Assembly: GCF_010183535.1 (NCBI RefSeq)
Contig: NC_071330.1
Coordinates: 16,907,717 to 16,971,716 of the forward strand
Length of the DNA stretch: 64,000 bases
Reading direction: 5' to 3'
Source of the DNA: Caenorhabditis remanei
Lineage: Eukaryota; Nematoda; Chromadorea; Rhabditida; Rhabditidae
Shown one piece after another: positions 32,820 to 46,919 of this stretch; position 1 is the stretch's first letter, and the number at the start of each line of letters is the position of its first letter. A program made the position numbers and the translations under genes. The notes under the pieces are model-generated. The model had not been told where the DNA came from, searched no databases, and saw only the letters and a program-made list of their open reading frames with translations.

Positions 32820-35800
32820 ATGACCGATTCCACGATAGTGGACACGTCGGACGTCGGATCCGCGCAAATTCGTGCGTCGAAGAGCGATTTGTCCATTGCG
32901 CACTCGTCTCCAGGGCTCGATTCGAATGCGACGACGTCGACAGCGGTAATAGTGGATTTTGGACCATTTTCAAGCGAAAAATGGAGATTTTTGTCGAAAA
33001 AATGGTGAAAAACAAGCATTTTAAAGCTTTGAAACTGAAAATTCTGTCAAAAACGGAGAATTTTGACTCAGAAAACACTGATTTCCGTGGTCTGGCGCAC
33101 CTTGGGCGCATTATCCATTTTTGGTATTTCCAGGCTAAAACAACCGATTTTTCAGCGTTTTTAGGATCTGATGCTGAAAATTACATCAAAAATGATAAGT
33201 TATGAGTCAGAAACAAGCAAATTTTCGCAATTTTCATCGACTGGCGCGCCTTTGCCGCGTTCCTAGCGTAAAATGTTTGATTTTAAACCATTTTAAGCGA
33301 AAAATAGAGATTCTTATTGAAAAAATTGTGAGAAACAAGCAATTTTAGGCTCTGAAACTAAAAATTCCGTCAAAAACGAAGAATTTTGAGTCAGAAAGCA
33401 CAAAGTTCCATTGTCTGGCGCGCCTTGAGCTCGTTATCCATTGCTCGTGTTTCTAGCCTAAAATAACCGATATTTCAGCATTTTTCGATTCTGAAATCTG
33501 AAAATTCCATAAAAACCTGCAAATTTTTGCAATTTCTATCAACTGGCGCGCGTTTGCCGCGTTTTTCAAAAAAAAAAAAAGAGATTGTAGCGTTTCTAGC
33601 GTAAAATGGCCGGTTTTAACCCGATTTTCCCACCTAAAAGTGTTGAAAACCGCCTAAAATCCCACATTTCAGTGCATCAACGATGGCCAACCACTGCGTC
33701 GTGATCTCAGCTCGGATCTGTTGTGTCCGCTGTGCGATCAGCTCTTCTATCGGGTAAGAAGGTTGTTTCTAAGCGAAAATTCGTTTTTTCGGCAATTTTT
33801 AGCAAAAAAATCGTGAAAAATCAGCAATTTTCAGCTAAAATGATGGAAAAATCGGGAATTTTTATGCGTTTTTGACCGATTTACACAATTTTAAGTCATT
33901 TTTTAAAACCTTTTTTCGATCGTTTTGGGTCAAATTTCAGCGATTTTCCCCTGTTTTCTCTCAAATTTTCAAATTTTCAGCCCGTAATGGTGACATGTGG
34001 ACACTCGTACTGCGAATCGTGCATCGAACGATACACCCGGAATACACGGATCTGTGTGATTTGTAAACACGATGTCGGACCGCTGGAGGCGATGATTCGC
34101 AGTATTACACTTGATAATGTACTTGATTTTTCGTGTTTTTTTATGATTTTAAGAATTTTTTTCTCATTTTTAGCAGACCAACACGAAAAAAAAAGTTGGT
34201 CTGCGCACAGTTTTTCAGGAAAATTTGCAGAAAATCGCGAAATTACAGAGAAAATGTTTTCAAAATGAGTTTTTTCATTGAAAATAGTTTGAAAACCCCT
34301 GAAAATTGAGGTTTTTGATGGAAAATTGCAGAAAAAATTATGTCTGGCGTGCCTAGGGCGCGTTTTTCCGCGGAGAAATAGTTTTCGGTGAGAAAAGTCG
34401 AAAATCGTCAATTTTTGACATTTTCAAGCTGGAAAAAGAGGAGAACGACAGATTTTTTGAGAGGTCCAGGACAGTTTTCATGGCATCTGGCGCACTTGTG
34501 ACGCGTTTTGGTTGAAAATTCCGCTTTGGACTGAAAATTGCCGATAAAAATGACATTTTCTACGTTTTTTGCGATTTCTGAGACGTTTTTACTCTGTTAA
34601 ATCATGATTTGGCCAAGTTTTCCTTCAAATTAGAGTTTTCTGAGGGAAATCTTTCAAAATCCCGATTTTCTGTCAAAAACCAATTTCTCAGACGCTCTTT
34701 TATCCAATTTTTAATGGAAAAATTCACTTTTCCCCCGATTTTCCCATTTTCAGATGGTCCGAAAGCTGAAAAACGAGGATCACATCGAAACGACGACGTC
34801 CTACGAGGATTCGTTCATTTCTGAGGAAAAAGTACGGGTTTGAAGCATTTTTCGTTCAAAAACGCGTCAAAAGCACACCAGATCGCTCGGAAATCAGATT
34901 CTGCTTCTGGAGGCAGGAAATCGGATTTCTGGCGCACCTTTGACGCGTTTTTCTGTGCAGAAAATCAAATTTCTGGCTTCTGGCGCACCTTTGACGCGCT
35001 TCTCTGTGCAAAAATTCGAACTTATAGCTTCTGGCGCACATTTGGCGCGCTTTTCTGTGCAGAAATTCGCTTTTTGAAGCTTCTGGCGCTCTTTTTCAGC
35101 GTTTTCTGACAAAATTTTCGAATTTTCAGATTCAAAAAGACTCAACTCAGTCACCACCAACACAACTAATAGCCGCTCCACGACTGATTCGTAGCTCAAT
35201 GCTCCAGAAGCGACGACTCTCGTTCTCGGTCGCCGCACCGATCATTTGTTCGAGGTAATTCGGCGAAAAATCGTGTAAAATTGAAATTTTCAGCTAGAAA
35301 ATGATGGAAAATCGTGATTTTTGAGTGAAAATTGACTGGAAACCGCGAAAATTGCATTCCTGGCGTACCTTTGGCGCGTTTTTCGCGGAAAATTAGTTTC
35401 AAGCTTAAAAATTCTGTAAAATTGAGCTAAAAATCTAAAAATTTCAGCTCAAAAACTATCTTTATGTTCGTAAGAAAGTGTCGAATTGTTGTCTGGCGTG
35501 TCTGTGACGCGATATTTGAGCTAAGCATCTTTATTTCAGCTGAAAAATCGGGAAATTTCCAAATAATTTATTGAGTATCATCCATCACAATTGCTTTGTT
35601 TGAGATAAAGCCAATTAATAAATAATTAGTTAGTAATAATTATCAAATCCTAAATTAGGATTCCTAATCACCCATATCGATTACTGGGTCCCTCTCCATC
35701 ACTCTCTTCTGTATAAGATGGATCCCTTTCCTTTTGGGTTTCACAAGCTTTCGCTTCTTAATCGGCACTCCATTTTTATCTTTTTCCACTTCGACCGCGG

Positions 35801-38800
35801 CGGACCGCCCGTTGACCGCCGCCGGCCGCTCATCAATTTCATCTGAATCCTCAAAATTGGCATCTTCAGGTTCAGACGATGACTCTTTGTACGTCGACGG
35901 TGACGGTTTCCGGAGTCCCAACTTAATCATTCGCTTTTTTTCCGCTCTTTCCAATTTTTTCCTCCATTCGATCTCTCGATTCCTCTCCTTATACTCTTCC
36001 AACGCGTATTTACACTGAGTTTCTATTCTTTGAAAGAACGCGGCCTCCTGAAACACAACTTCTTCCTTCTGTCGTTTGGTTCTAGAATCCGCTGACTTTG
36101 CATATCGTATCGATTGGAAGACGAGCTGATTCTGGGCGGTGAGCATCTCCTCAAAGTATCGATCGGTTTCACGGTCACTTCGACGCAATGGAAGGTATCG
36201 TTCCATATTGTAACAGTTTTGCACTTCTTGCACCTCGGCGATTGTGTAGATTCGGTGGACTTGGCGTGCCATTTGCGCTGGAAATTCCAGAATTTGGAAT
36301 TGGAGGGGAAAGAGTACGGTAATTGACGGAAAACGACGGTTCAGATCGGAAGATTCACAGAAACGCGTCAAAGGCGCGCCATACGGATGGTTTTTTTAAA
36401 AAGGAAATTCAATTGATTTTTAGACGAAAATTCGATAGTTTTAAGCATTCAATTTTCCAGAAAATAGACTGAAAATAGACTGAAAATTGAGTTTTTCCAT
36501 CGAAAATAATGTGAAAACCCCTGAAAACTGAAGATTTTTGATGAAAAATTGCAGAAAAATGATGTCTGGCGTGCCTAGGGCGCGTTTTCCGCGGAGAAAT
36601 AGTTTTCGGTGAGAAAAGTCGAAAAACATCAATTTTTGACATTTTCAAGCTGAAAAAAGAGGAGAACGGCAGATTTTTCGCTATCTGAAGCATCCAAGAC
36701 AATTTTTCTCATTTTTTGAGAGATCCGGGACATTTTTCAGCTGAAACTTGAATTTTCAGTCTATTTTCAGAAAAATTAAATGCCTAAAAGTACATTGCTA
36801 CAGTAATGATCAGAAAAACTAAATAGATCATCAGTAGACCAGGAAAACATGTCAAAAATCGCATTTTTCTAATGAAAAGCGCCTAAACACTTGATTTTTT
36901 TCACAAAAAACTCGAAAATACCGTTTTATTATTCGAAAAATGTGATTTTCCATGAATTTTATAGAAATCTAGACAAATTTTCGATTGAAGTTTGATTTTT
37001 CAGGTTATTTTCAGCCTTCTACAGTACCACCTCCAATAAATCAAACTTTTACTCAAAAAGCGTTTACTCAAATAGCACTGAAAAATCTCGAATTTTCAGT
37101 AAAAAAATGTGATTTTCGAGCTTAAAAAATGTGATTTTTGACATATTTTCCCCATAAAAACCCCAAAATTTTCAGTCCAATCAATCCGCGTCAAAGGCAC
37201 GCCAGACAACCGAAAAATGTAAAAACTAGTTACATACGCTGAAAATTGTCATTTCTCAACTGAAAAACGCGTCAAAGACACGCCAGACAACACAGAAACA
37301 GCCTTCTACAGTACTACCTCCAATATATCAAATTTCCAGCCTTCACCACTAAATCCATGCTAAAAACCACATTTCTCTCTAAAAAATCTCATTTTTCCTA
37401 TTAAAATCTTCTGAAAATCTCATTTTCTCCATGAAAAACTAGAAAAAAGTTCAAAAAAGGTGCGAAAAATCAACAAAAAAAAACAAAAAAAGCGCGGGAG
37501 GGCGCATTCAAATGGCGCGCAACCGCCGCCTTCTCGTCGTTATTCTGTCTGTCTGTCTGTGACTTTCTGCGTCTCCACATAATGTATTCACTCTCTTACT
37601 CTCTACCTATCTGCGTCTCTTTCTACACTACATGTGTAGAAAATTATTATATATACTATGTAGACGATAGACGAGGCCATGAGAGCAGAAACGATTAAAT
37701 GAATCTGCAGAAAAAGAGAAAACGCGGCAAAGGCGAGCCAAACATTTAAAAATAGCAAAAATGTCATTTTTTCACTTAAAACCGCTGAAAATTCGGATTT
37801 TCCAACTGAAAAATGCGACAAAGGCACGCCAGACAACATAATTACTCAAAAGTACTGAAAAATCTCGAATTTTCAGTCAAAAAATGGGATTTTTAACATA
37901 TTTTCCCCATAAAAATCCCAAAATTTTCAATCAATCCGCGTCAATGGCGCGCCAGACAACCGAAAAATGTAAAAACTTGTTCATACGCTGAAAATTGTGA
38001 TTTTCCAACGGAAAAAAAACGCGTTAAAGGCACTCCAGATAACACAGAAACCGAAAAATGTAAAAGTTTGAATTTTTGACGGAAAAAAAGTCTGAAAATA
38101 TCGATTTTTCATCTTAAAAACGCGTCAAAGGCACGCCAGACATTTGAAAATAGCAAGAATGACATATTCCTCGCTTAAAAACTATGAAAATTCTGGTTTT
38201 TCAGTCAAAAATTGGATTTACTAGCTCAAAAATACAATTTTAGCCATTTTTTTTTCGTAAAAATTCAAACATTTTCAGTTAAAAACGCGTCAAAGTCACG
38301 CCAAGCAACACTAAAACTGAAAATATAATATTTTTGACTGTCAGGTCGAAAAGCGTCGAAAAAACTCTATTTTTGCAAACTTTCTGTGAAAACGCGTCAA
38401 AGGCACGCCAGACATTTGAAAATAGCCAAAAAATACAATTTTTAACACATTTTTCCACATAAAAATCTCGAAATTCCAAAATTTTGCAGCCCAATCAACC
38501 CACACCGTCGTCGTCCACTTCCACCGAGTGCTCGCCCCACGAAGAGCTCTCTGAAAATCCCTCCAGACGCATCGAACTTCTTCCAATCGACGTCGTCCCC
38601 AGAATCCAACACATCCGGTGGGGATTACTGTAGACGTCAACGTCACGACGATTCGATAATCGCCGGCGCCGCGTCGTTACAATTCAGAAGGAACGGATTC
38701 GGACGACGTTCCGAGAGATTCACATCGTCAACGTCTTCTGGGATTCAGATGATGATGATGGAGATGAGCGATTTGGAAGAGGAGATTGAGGAGAACTCGT

Positions 38801-41716
38801 CCATGATTCTGAAGCTGACGTCTTCTAAGAAAAAGGATTCAGATGACGCTGACGGGACTCAGAAATTGAAGAGAAATTCGTTTTTTAGAAGATCTCTAAA
38901 CGCGTTTCGATCGAAAACCGGCGTCCGAGGTGTCAGAGGAACGAAAATTTCAGATATTTCAACGATTCCTGAGGATTCAGAAGCGCTGTTAGGGGATTCT
39001 GAAGGCGAGGAGCCGGAGGACTCCAAAAATGCCAAAAAATCCAACATGAAATCCATTTGGCGTCGTCTTTTTTTGTCGAAAAAGTCGGAAAAATCGGAAA
39101 AATCTTCCCAGAAATCCGAAAAATGCGAAGCTCCGCCCATCCAACTGCTCCGTCACGAGCTCCTCAAAGACGAGACAAGTTTCTCGACGACATTTATTCG
39201 ACTCGAGAATCAACACGACGATCCGAGATACGAGGAACATGTGAAAAACTCGGCGCATTTCGCATTCGGATACTATATGGGAATTGGGAGGAAATTTGAA
39301 CGAGTTGCTGGTGGATCGGAGATTACTCTCGTCGTTTTTGGACATGCGATGGCGGGAAAAACGACTTTTGTTAGTTTTTGAGTCGAAAAATGTGTTTGTT
39401 GACCATTTTTATGTTGAATAACTCTGAAATTCGAGCAGAAAAGACTCAAAAGCGCCAAAGGAGCGCCAGATAAGCATTTTCCGTGAAAAATCGCTGTAAA
39501 TAACGTTTTTAGGCCATTTTTAAGTTGCAAAACGCTGATATTCCCTGAAAAAGCGCCAAAGGCACGACAGTTGTGAAGAAAAAGCTGGAAACTCGTGAAA
39601 ATGACGGTTTTTTTGACCATTTTTACGTCGAAAACCAATGGGAGAAGACCTGAAAGCGCCAAACGAGCACCAGCTATTCATCTAGACGCTGTAATTTCAG
39701 TAGTATGCGCCGAAGGAACGCCAGACAAAAAATATTTTGAAAAAACTGAAAAAATCACTGTTTTTTAACCATTTTTGTGGTTAAAAACGCTGAAATTTTG
39801 GTGACATGGCTGGGTTTGTTAGTGGTTTTCAAATCTGGAGCGCCTGAGACGCGTTTTTTGCGTAAAAATGGCAAAAAAATGCTCAAAATTTCCCCGAATC
39901 TGGCGCTCCTTTCGGCGCGCTCAGTTTTCTATCAAATAATGTCAAATTTGAATCCATTTTCCACTCATTTCCAGCTATATCGTTTCTCTATTCCAGGTCC
40001 GCTCGATTCGTCAACTCTTTCTCGTCGGCACCGACCGTATTCGTGTCATTCCGCTCGCCGAACGCTATCGTCTCGCCGGAATCGGAATGATGCCGTATCC
40101 AGTTGGCGATAATCGACTGCCACACGTCGTCTCGCTGGTAAGCCTTAACAACGCGTCCAAAGCGCGCCAGATTACCTTAAAATGACTTTTTTAACGCTTC
40201 AAGTTCCGGATTTTTCGCATTTGAGACAAAAAACGCGTCTCAGGCACCCCAGATTTAGGTTCTTGACAATTTTGGCTCAAAAACGCGTCCAAGGCGCCCC
40301 AGATTTTGGACTTTTACGTTTTTTTGGCTAAAAAACGCGTTTAAGCCACCCAAATTTAGGATTTTTGACTTTTTGAAGACGAAAAACGCGTCCAAGGCGC
40401 CCCAGATTTTGGACTTTTACGTTTTTTTGGCTAAAAACGCGTTTAAGCCACCCAAATTTAGGATTTTTGACTTTTTGAAGACGAAAAACGCGTCCAAGGC
40501 GCCCCAGATTTTGGTATCGCTGGTAAGCCTAAACCACGCCCCCTTCCAGGTCATCAACAACGACGACGTCGAGTACGTGCTGGATATCATCGATCCGGAA
40601 TATGATGTGAGTAGCTCCGCCCACTTTTACTCTAAACCACGCCCCCTATTCCAGAACTCAAACCTGCCACAAGCCTATATGGACGCATGCGACGCCGCCT
40701 ACCTTCTTATCGACACACGAAACAGCGCTAGTCATCTGTCGACCCGCCAGATTCTTCGAAATATGAAGAGTGCGAGACATGTGAGTACGCGTCAAAGGAG
40801 CGCCAGATTCGGGGAAAATTGAGGATTTTTAGCCATTTCTAACTGAAAAATGCGTCCCAGGCGCCACAGATTTTCGATTTTTAAAAATTTTAAACGAAAA
40901 ACACGTCCCAGGCGCCCCAAATTTGAGATTTTCAGTTTAGGATGAAAAAAAGCGTACCAGGCGCCCCAGACACTCAAAAATGCAAATTTTCCAGACGCAA
41001 TGCGAGATATTGATGAATATTCCGTCGGAATCGTGCGGTCAGCCACGTGTCGTCTCATCAGACGATATGGAAATCATCATGTTGAAGAAATCGGCACCGA
41101 TTCGAGAGTTGTGTGTGAATGAGTTGGATAAGAGTGGTGTTGAGCAGGTGAATGGCTCAAAAATTGTATTTTTTCGCGTTTTTGGGCTCAAAAACGCGTC
41201 CAAGGCGCCCCAGATTCCCTTAAAAATGACATTTTTCGCCGTTTTCGGCTCAAAACCGCGTCCAAGGCACCTCAGATTTCGGCCTTTTGACATTTTTCGC
41301 TCAAAAACGCGTCCGAGGCACCCCAGTTTTTGGATTTTTGACATTTATAGACGAAAAATGAGTCTCGGGCGCCCCAGCTTTTGTATTTTTGACATTTTTC
41401 GCTCAAAAACGCGTCCAAGGCGCCCCAGTTTTTTGGATTTTCGACACGTTTAGGCTCTGAAACGCGTCCACGACGCACCAGATTTTGAATTTCTGACATT
41501 TTTCGCTCAATCACGCTATAGCGCCCCAGATTTTTGATTTTTGACATTTGTTAAACGTAAAACGCGTCCAAGGCGCCCCAGATCCCCACTTTTTCTCGAA
41601 AATCCTCTCATTTCCAGATGCTTCTCTCAATGTGTGAACGCGTTTCGACCGCCCGTAAATCCACAATTCCCATCACGTCATCCGCCACGTCATCACCAAC
41701 GATAACTCAAGTCTAG
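32820..41716 (+). CDS. RING-finger protein with C-terminal degenerate Ras-like GTPase domain
   Basis: Exons: 32820-32945, 33673-33753, 33981-34118, 34754-34831, 35130-35254, 38490-39369, 39997-40137, 40550-40606, 40654-40780, 40995-41147 and 41618-41716. Every junction is GT-AG and in phase (about 667 codons). Residues about 55-115 form a C3HC4 RING: LLCPLCDQLF, VTCGHSYCESC, CVICKHDV, so ubiquitin-ligase activity is likely. A Ser-rich linker follows, with acidic and basic stretches. The GTPase part starts with a clear P-loop (FGHAMAGKTTF). The later Ras motifs are eroded: where DTAGQ should be I read VLDIIDPEYD, and no NKXD is seen (MNIPSES lies in that area). Join of the RING and GTPase halves across the 3.2-kb intron is inferred from matching splice phase (two bases carried over) and open frame; two genes remain possible because a promoter-like patch precedes exon 6. 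Gene not recognised. Confidence 0.7.
35664..36272 (-). CDS. Intronless nested gene, basic coiled-coil protein
   Basis: A 202-residue single-exon protein antisense within the largest intron of the RING/GTPase gene. The ATG is chosen at MARQVHRIYTIAEVQ because the acceptor-like tttccag lies 5 bases upstream, suggesting trans-splicing. The N-terminal half is helical and charged; the second half has a Ser/acidic patch (SSSEPEDANFEDSDEIDE) and basic clusters resembling nuclear localisation signals (KKRKLVKPKRKG). Codon use looks coding throughout. Family not recognised; a nuclear role is a guess from the basic clusters. Confidence 0.7.
   Translation of the reverse strand: MARQVHRIYTIAEVQEVQNCYNMERYLPLRRSDRETDRYFEEMLTAQNQLVFQSIRYAKSADSRTKRQKEEVVFQEAAFFQRIETQCKYALEEYKERNREIEWRKKLERAEKKRMIKLGLRKPSPSTYKESSSEPEDANFEDSDEIDERPAAVNGRSAAVEVEKDKNGVPIKKRKLVKPKRKGIHLIQKRVMERDPVIDMGD
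37480..37625 (+). promoter_or_regulatory. Possible internal promoter in RING/GTPase gene
   Basis: A GC-rich stretch (agcgcgggagggcgcattca, ggcgcgcaaccgccgcc) followed by CT-rich runs (ctgtctgtctgtct, ctctctacctatctgcgtct) stands out in an A/T-rich intron, about 0.9 kb before exon 6. It resembles the worm promoter patches at 32019-32130 and 47880-48000. It could drive a GTPase-only transcript starting at one of the in-frame ATGs near 38750. Confidence 0.3.
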
Positions 41717-42277
41717 AAGCCACGCCCCCTTTCTCTAAGCTCCGCCCCCTCGCTTTAATTTTATTATTCGAACTATTTCAAGGGAATATTTCAGTTTTTA
41801 TATATTCTATTTATTGATCTCTACTATTTCGTCTTCTCTTTTTATTGATTTGTTTTGTTTTTGTTTTATTATTAGAATTGTCTTAAGCCCCGCCCCTCCC
41901 CCATTTCTTGCCTTTGTAAATGTTCACCGCAATTTCATTTCCCATCACTAAATCGGTCTTCAATTCAATTTTTTAATGTGAAAAATGAGAATTTTTGGTT
42001 TAAAATTGGCTTTTTCTTCCTTTTTTATCTTTGAATGCCGTGTTTTTACCGGATTTTGATATTTTTTCGCTGAAAATACCTAATTTGAACTAAAAATCGG
42101 TGAGGCGCTCCTCCGAGAGGAGTACACGGCACACGGCCTGGCAATCGCGACACGCGGTCGAACTTTTTGAACGTTGAGTACTCAGTGTACGCAGCGAAAT
42201 GTGTCTGTAAATTTCCGTGGTATTGTCATTGGTGTTTGCAGAGTTGCGTACCGTAACCCGGGAAAAAATAATTTTTT

Positions 42278-42930
42278 ATCAGCCAAATGCGATTTTCTAT
42301 CAAACGTTTCTCAAAAATACGATCAGTGGCTTTTGATTTCTTTTTTCCATGTTATTGATATTGACTTGTTACATCTTCTGGAAAACGTTCAGAAAGAAGA
42401 TGTTTCTCGTTTTTGAGATATATTAGAAAATGTCAATTTTTCAGCCAAATTTGATGTTCTATCAAAAATTTCTCAAAAAAACGATCGGTGGCTTTTGGTT
42501 TCTTTTTTCTACAATAATGAGAATGACTTGTTCCATCTTCTGGTAAACGTTTAGAAAGGTGGTGTTTCACGTTTTTGAGATATATTAGAAAATGTCATTT
42601 TCTCAGTCAAATTTGCGATTTTCTGTCAAAAGTTTCTCGAAAACAAGATCGGTAACCCCCGAATTTTTTTTTCTCAAAAGAATCAGAGTGACTTGTTTCA
42701 ACTTTTGTTAAACCTAGAGAAAATTGCTAGTATTCGTTTTCGAGATATATGAAAAAATAATAATCTCTAAGCCAACAGTGACTTATGTTCAAAAGTTTCT
42801 CAAAAATACGCACGGAAACCCCCGATTTTTTTCTTCTTAAAAGATAGATAATTACCTGTTACAGAATCTGTTAAACGTTCAGAAAATTGCTAGTATTCGT
42901 TTTCGAGATATATGAAAATGTATCGTTTTT
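42278..42930. repeat. Four tandem ~163-bp repeats
   Basis: Units begin near 42278, 42443, 42607 and 42769. Each holds tctatcaaa..tttctcaaaaa, a gatcggtggc/ggaaacccccga block, gacttgtt..atcttctg, and ends cgtttttgagatatat. Copies 1-2 and 3-4 are closer to each other. No coding potential. Downstream of the RING/GTPase gene. Confidence 0.75.
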
Positions 42931-43334
42931 TCACTCATTTTCAAGAAAGTTTTGACCGTCTCTTAAAGAAAAGAAAAGCGCGAAAGGAGCTTGTTTTCTG
43001 GTATCACCACTATATATTCATCTATCATTCCGAAATGTTTCCAACTAACGAGATTTTCATCTGGGCATGTTCAAATCAAAATACTAGCCCTCTGTAACTA
43101 ATTTCCTTATATCGATTTTGTCGGCGGTGGAATGAATTGTTTGAAGTTCTATTGCAAAAAATACACCTAAATAAAGGTATTCTTTATTATTTACAAAAAA
43201 AAACAAAGAAATTATAGCAAAATGCCTGAAAATCGAAGATACTTATTCACGTAATGTATTAAATAATTGAAATGGCCGAGTTGGAGTTTTCTAGGCCATA
43301 GGTCTGTGCGGCCGCGCCGTGGGCACAGGGTCTC

Positions 43335-43530
43335 GGGATGAGTAGTGAAATCGAACGCGCTCCACTAGACATTGGCGGCAAATTAAATTTTTTTCAATTC
43401 GACTTGAAGCATTACGTTTTGATACGCAGCTTAATCGACCACTTTCTGAGCCGATTTATGTCCGTTTTTCCGCATTTTTGGCCAGTTTTTCGACTGTCTC
43501 GCATCTTTTCAAGATCAATTCTATAAATAA
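43335..43530. repeat. Dispersed repeat, copy 1
   Basis: Starts gatgagtagtgaaatcgaac and runs to gcatcttttcaagatcaatt. A diverged copy is at 45550-45750, sharing cgctccactagac/gagctccagtagac, gcttaatcgacc and ccgcatttttggcc. Confidence 0.65.
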
Positions 43531-44204
43531 ATAAAAATTTATTTTGAATTTCGCGCTAAAATTTTAGCTGATTTCAGCGAAGCGCGTTTATTTTCACTAT
43601 TTATCCCGAGAACCTGTGTTCAGCTAAAAAAACGAATTTCATTGTCAAATTTTAACTTGCGCGTTTTTGAACCGTGGCCGAACTGCGCGGCCGAGTTTCC
43701 GACAATCGTGTAGTCCTCGTGGACAATTGTCTTTATTTAATTTTTTTCTAAAATATCGAGCGAACTGGAATAGGACTCATTTCGCTTCATTTCGCTCAAT
43801 TTTTATAACAACGTGGACCAGTTAAATTAGAAAATATAGATTTTTATATAAAATAATGTATAAAATTTCGCAAAAATGAGAACTTATTGATCGTGACTGA
43901 AATTTGTTTAACTTTGTTTCAATAATTTAGTTTTTTTTAATATAAAATCAAAAATTGAATTAAAATGTTAAAAATTTACAAAAAAACAACTGAAATTTCG
44001 CTTTTCCATTGAAAAAAAACATTATTTCTTTCGATTCTACTTCAATATATGATTAATATCTCAATTTCCGTCATTTTTAATTTATTGATATCTATTCTTC
44101 TTTGTTTTTTCCCAGTTTTCTCCAATTTTTCCAAACGTTATGAATTTTTACCTCCAATTTGAAAAATTTGTGAAATTTTCAGCAATAGCTCGACTCCTAC
44201 ACAA

Positions 44205-45289
<1,085 letters not shown>

Positions 45290-45538
45290 TCGTGACAGAT
45301 TATTGTCCAATTTTTTCACTTCGTTCATACCATCAATCAGTCCCAAGAAATTTCTCTTTATTGTTTTGTTTTTGATTCTTTTTAATAAATGTTTCAAATA
45401 AACCAGGTTATTTTACGATTCACCAGAAGTTTCCCACATTTCTTATATGAATATGTGACACAAAATAAGCAAACTCTGTTGATAAAGTTCTGGATGGTGC
45501 CAGTATTCATCGTGAGTACACTATTAAGCACGGAGTCT

Positions 45539-45553
45539 GGGGGGGGGGGGGGG
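45539..45553 (+). other. Uninterrupted G15 tract
   Basis: Fifteen consecutive G residues (counted by eye) between the C2H2 gene and the formin. Such tracts form G-quadruplexes and are deletion-prone in C. elegans lacking the DOG-1/FANCJ helicase (established knowledge). Confidence 0.85.
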
Positions 45554-45750
45554 TGAGCACTGAAGTTAAACGAGCTCCAGTAGACTTGGAGGCAAATTCA
45601 AAATGTTATCTTTCTAATTGGCTGTTTCGTTGTGGCTTTTTGATACACAGCTTAATCGACCTCTTTTTTAAGCCGACTTTTGTCAGTTTCCCGCATTTTT
45701 GGTCATTTTTTTCGATCGTCGCGCATCTGTTCGAAATAATTTCTAGTAAA
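45550..45750. repeat. Dispersed repeat, copy 2
   Basis: Diverged relative of 43335-43530, starting directly after the G15 tract. Confidence 0.6.
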
Positions 45751-45815
45751 AATGATTAAAATTTAAAATTTCCGAGACTAGTACTTCCCGAAATATTAAT
45801 TTCTTCTATTTCCAG

Positions 45816-45869
45816 GTCTCCCGCAATGCATCATCGATAGGAGGAATGCGAGGAACGGGACAATATACG
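45816..45869 (+). CDS. Orphan exon-like segment
   Basis: Flanked by a strong acceptor (tctatttccag) and a strong donor (gtgagt), 54 bp, open in frame as VSRNASSIGGMRGTGQYT. No matching next exon found. It could be a distant 5' exon of the formin gene 8 kb downstream, or chance. Confidence 0.3.
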
Positions 45870-46919
45870 GTGAGTTATTGGGTGTATAGTCTAGATTCGG
45901 GAAGGAAAAAGAAATTAGGATGATTAAGTCAGACTTGTCAAAAATCGGGCCGGGCCGAAATTTCTCCCGGCCCGGCCCGGTCAGCCCGGATTCAAAAATA
46001 AATTATCATACATATTCACATTTTGATTCAACTATACTTTTGCTGCGGAAGGAGAGCCGATTTAATTGTTATGTTTTTTGTTCATGCATTTACACTTTTT
46101 AGTTTTGATTAATAAATATTTTGATTATGGGAACACAATTTATGTTTTTTTTACAGAAACTATTAAAACAAGAAAAACTTCTCAAAGGCGCTTCGCTGAA
46201 ATTAGCCAAAATTTTAGGGCGAAACAATTTAATTATTTTGAGTTTGTCTCCAAGTCTAGTGAAGCTCGTTTTCATACATTACGGTAAATAACTAGGACTC
46301 CTTTTTATACAAATTTCAAAAATAACCCACAGATGTTTTCTAGGCTCACCGCTCATATAATCCTTCCTCTTTTTTCTTATCTAATTAAAGGGGCGCGCCT
46401 TCTACGCCCCTCACTGTATTTCAACACACTAACAGTCAGCTATTTATTAAACCGTTGAAAAGAGAAGAAGAGGTGAAAGTGCGATTCATTGTCATTCGCA
46501 TTGGGGAAGGGATTCGGAGAGATTTCCAAAAATGATTGCACAACGGAATCCGGGGCGACGATGGAGAGAAGATCCGTATCTCTCTCTCTCGTTTAATACT
46601 GTTCGCTTCTTCTTTTGGAATCTACTGCTGCTGCTGCTGTTGTTGTTGAAAATTTTGGAAATTCAATTCTTTCACTAGGCTTAGGCCCTATTTTTTGAGT
46701 GGTTAAGGATTTGTTTAACAGGGTTAGGGCAGTAGTTAAGCTTAGTAGGCACAGACTTATTATGTTCTCCCCAGCAGTCTGAAAATTTCGAGTTTCTGAG
46801 GACTTTAGTCGTATTTTGACGATTTTTGTCGTTGTTTTGAATAGATACAAAAAGCATTAAAAGTAATACTTGCAAACCGGGCCGACACATAACTCGCTTG
46901 ATACGCAATATTATGCGAT

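Larger units (their letters stand above)
33090..41590. repeat. Dispersed CTGGCGCGCCTTTGACGCG motif in introns
   Basis: A 19-23 bp motif, consensus CTGGCGCGCCTTTGACGCG followed by T-rich sequence, occurs dozens of times in both orientations through these introns (for example 33095, 33240, 34928, 34983, 37190, 38116, 38394) and again at 48195-48450, 49033, 50100, 51710 and 52228. In 40150-41580 a local variant, cgcgtccaaggcgccccaga, is repeated about 15 times. Confidence 0.8.
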
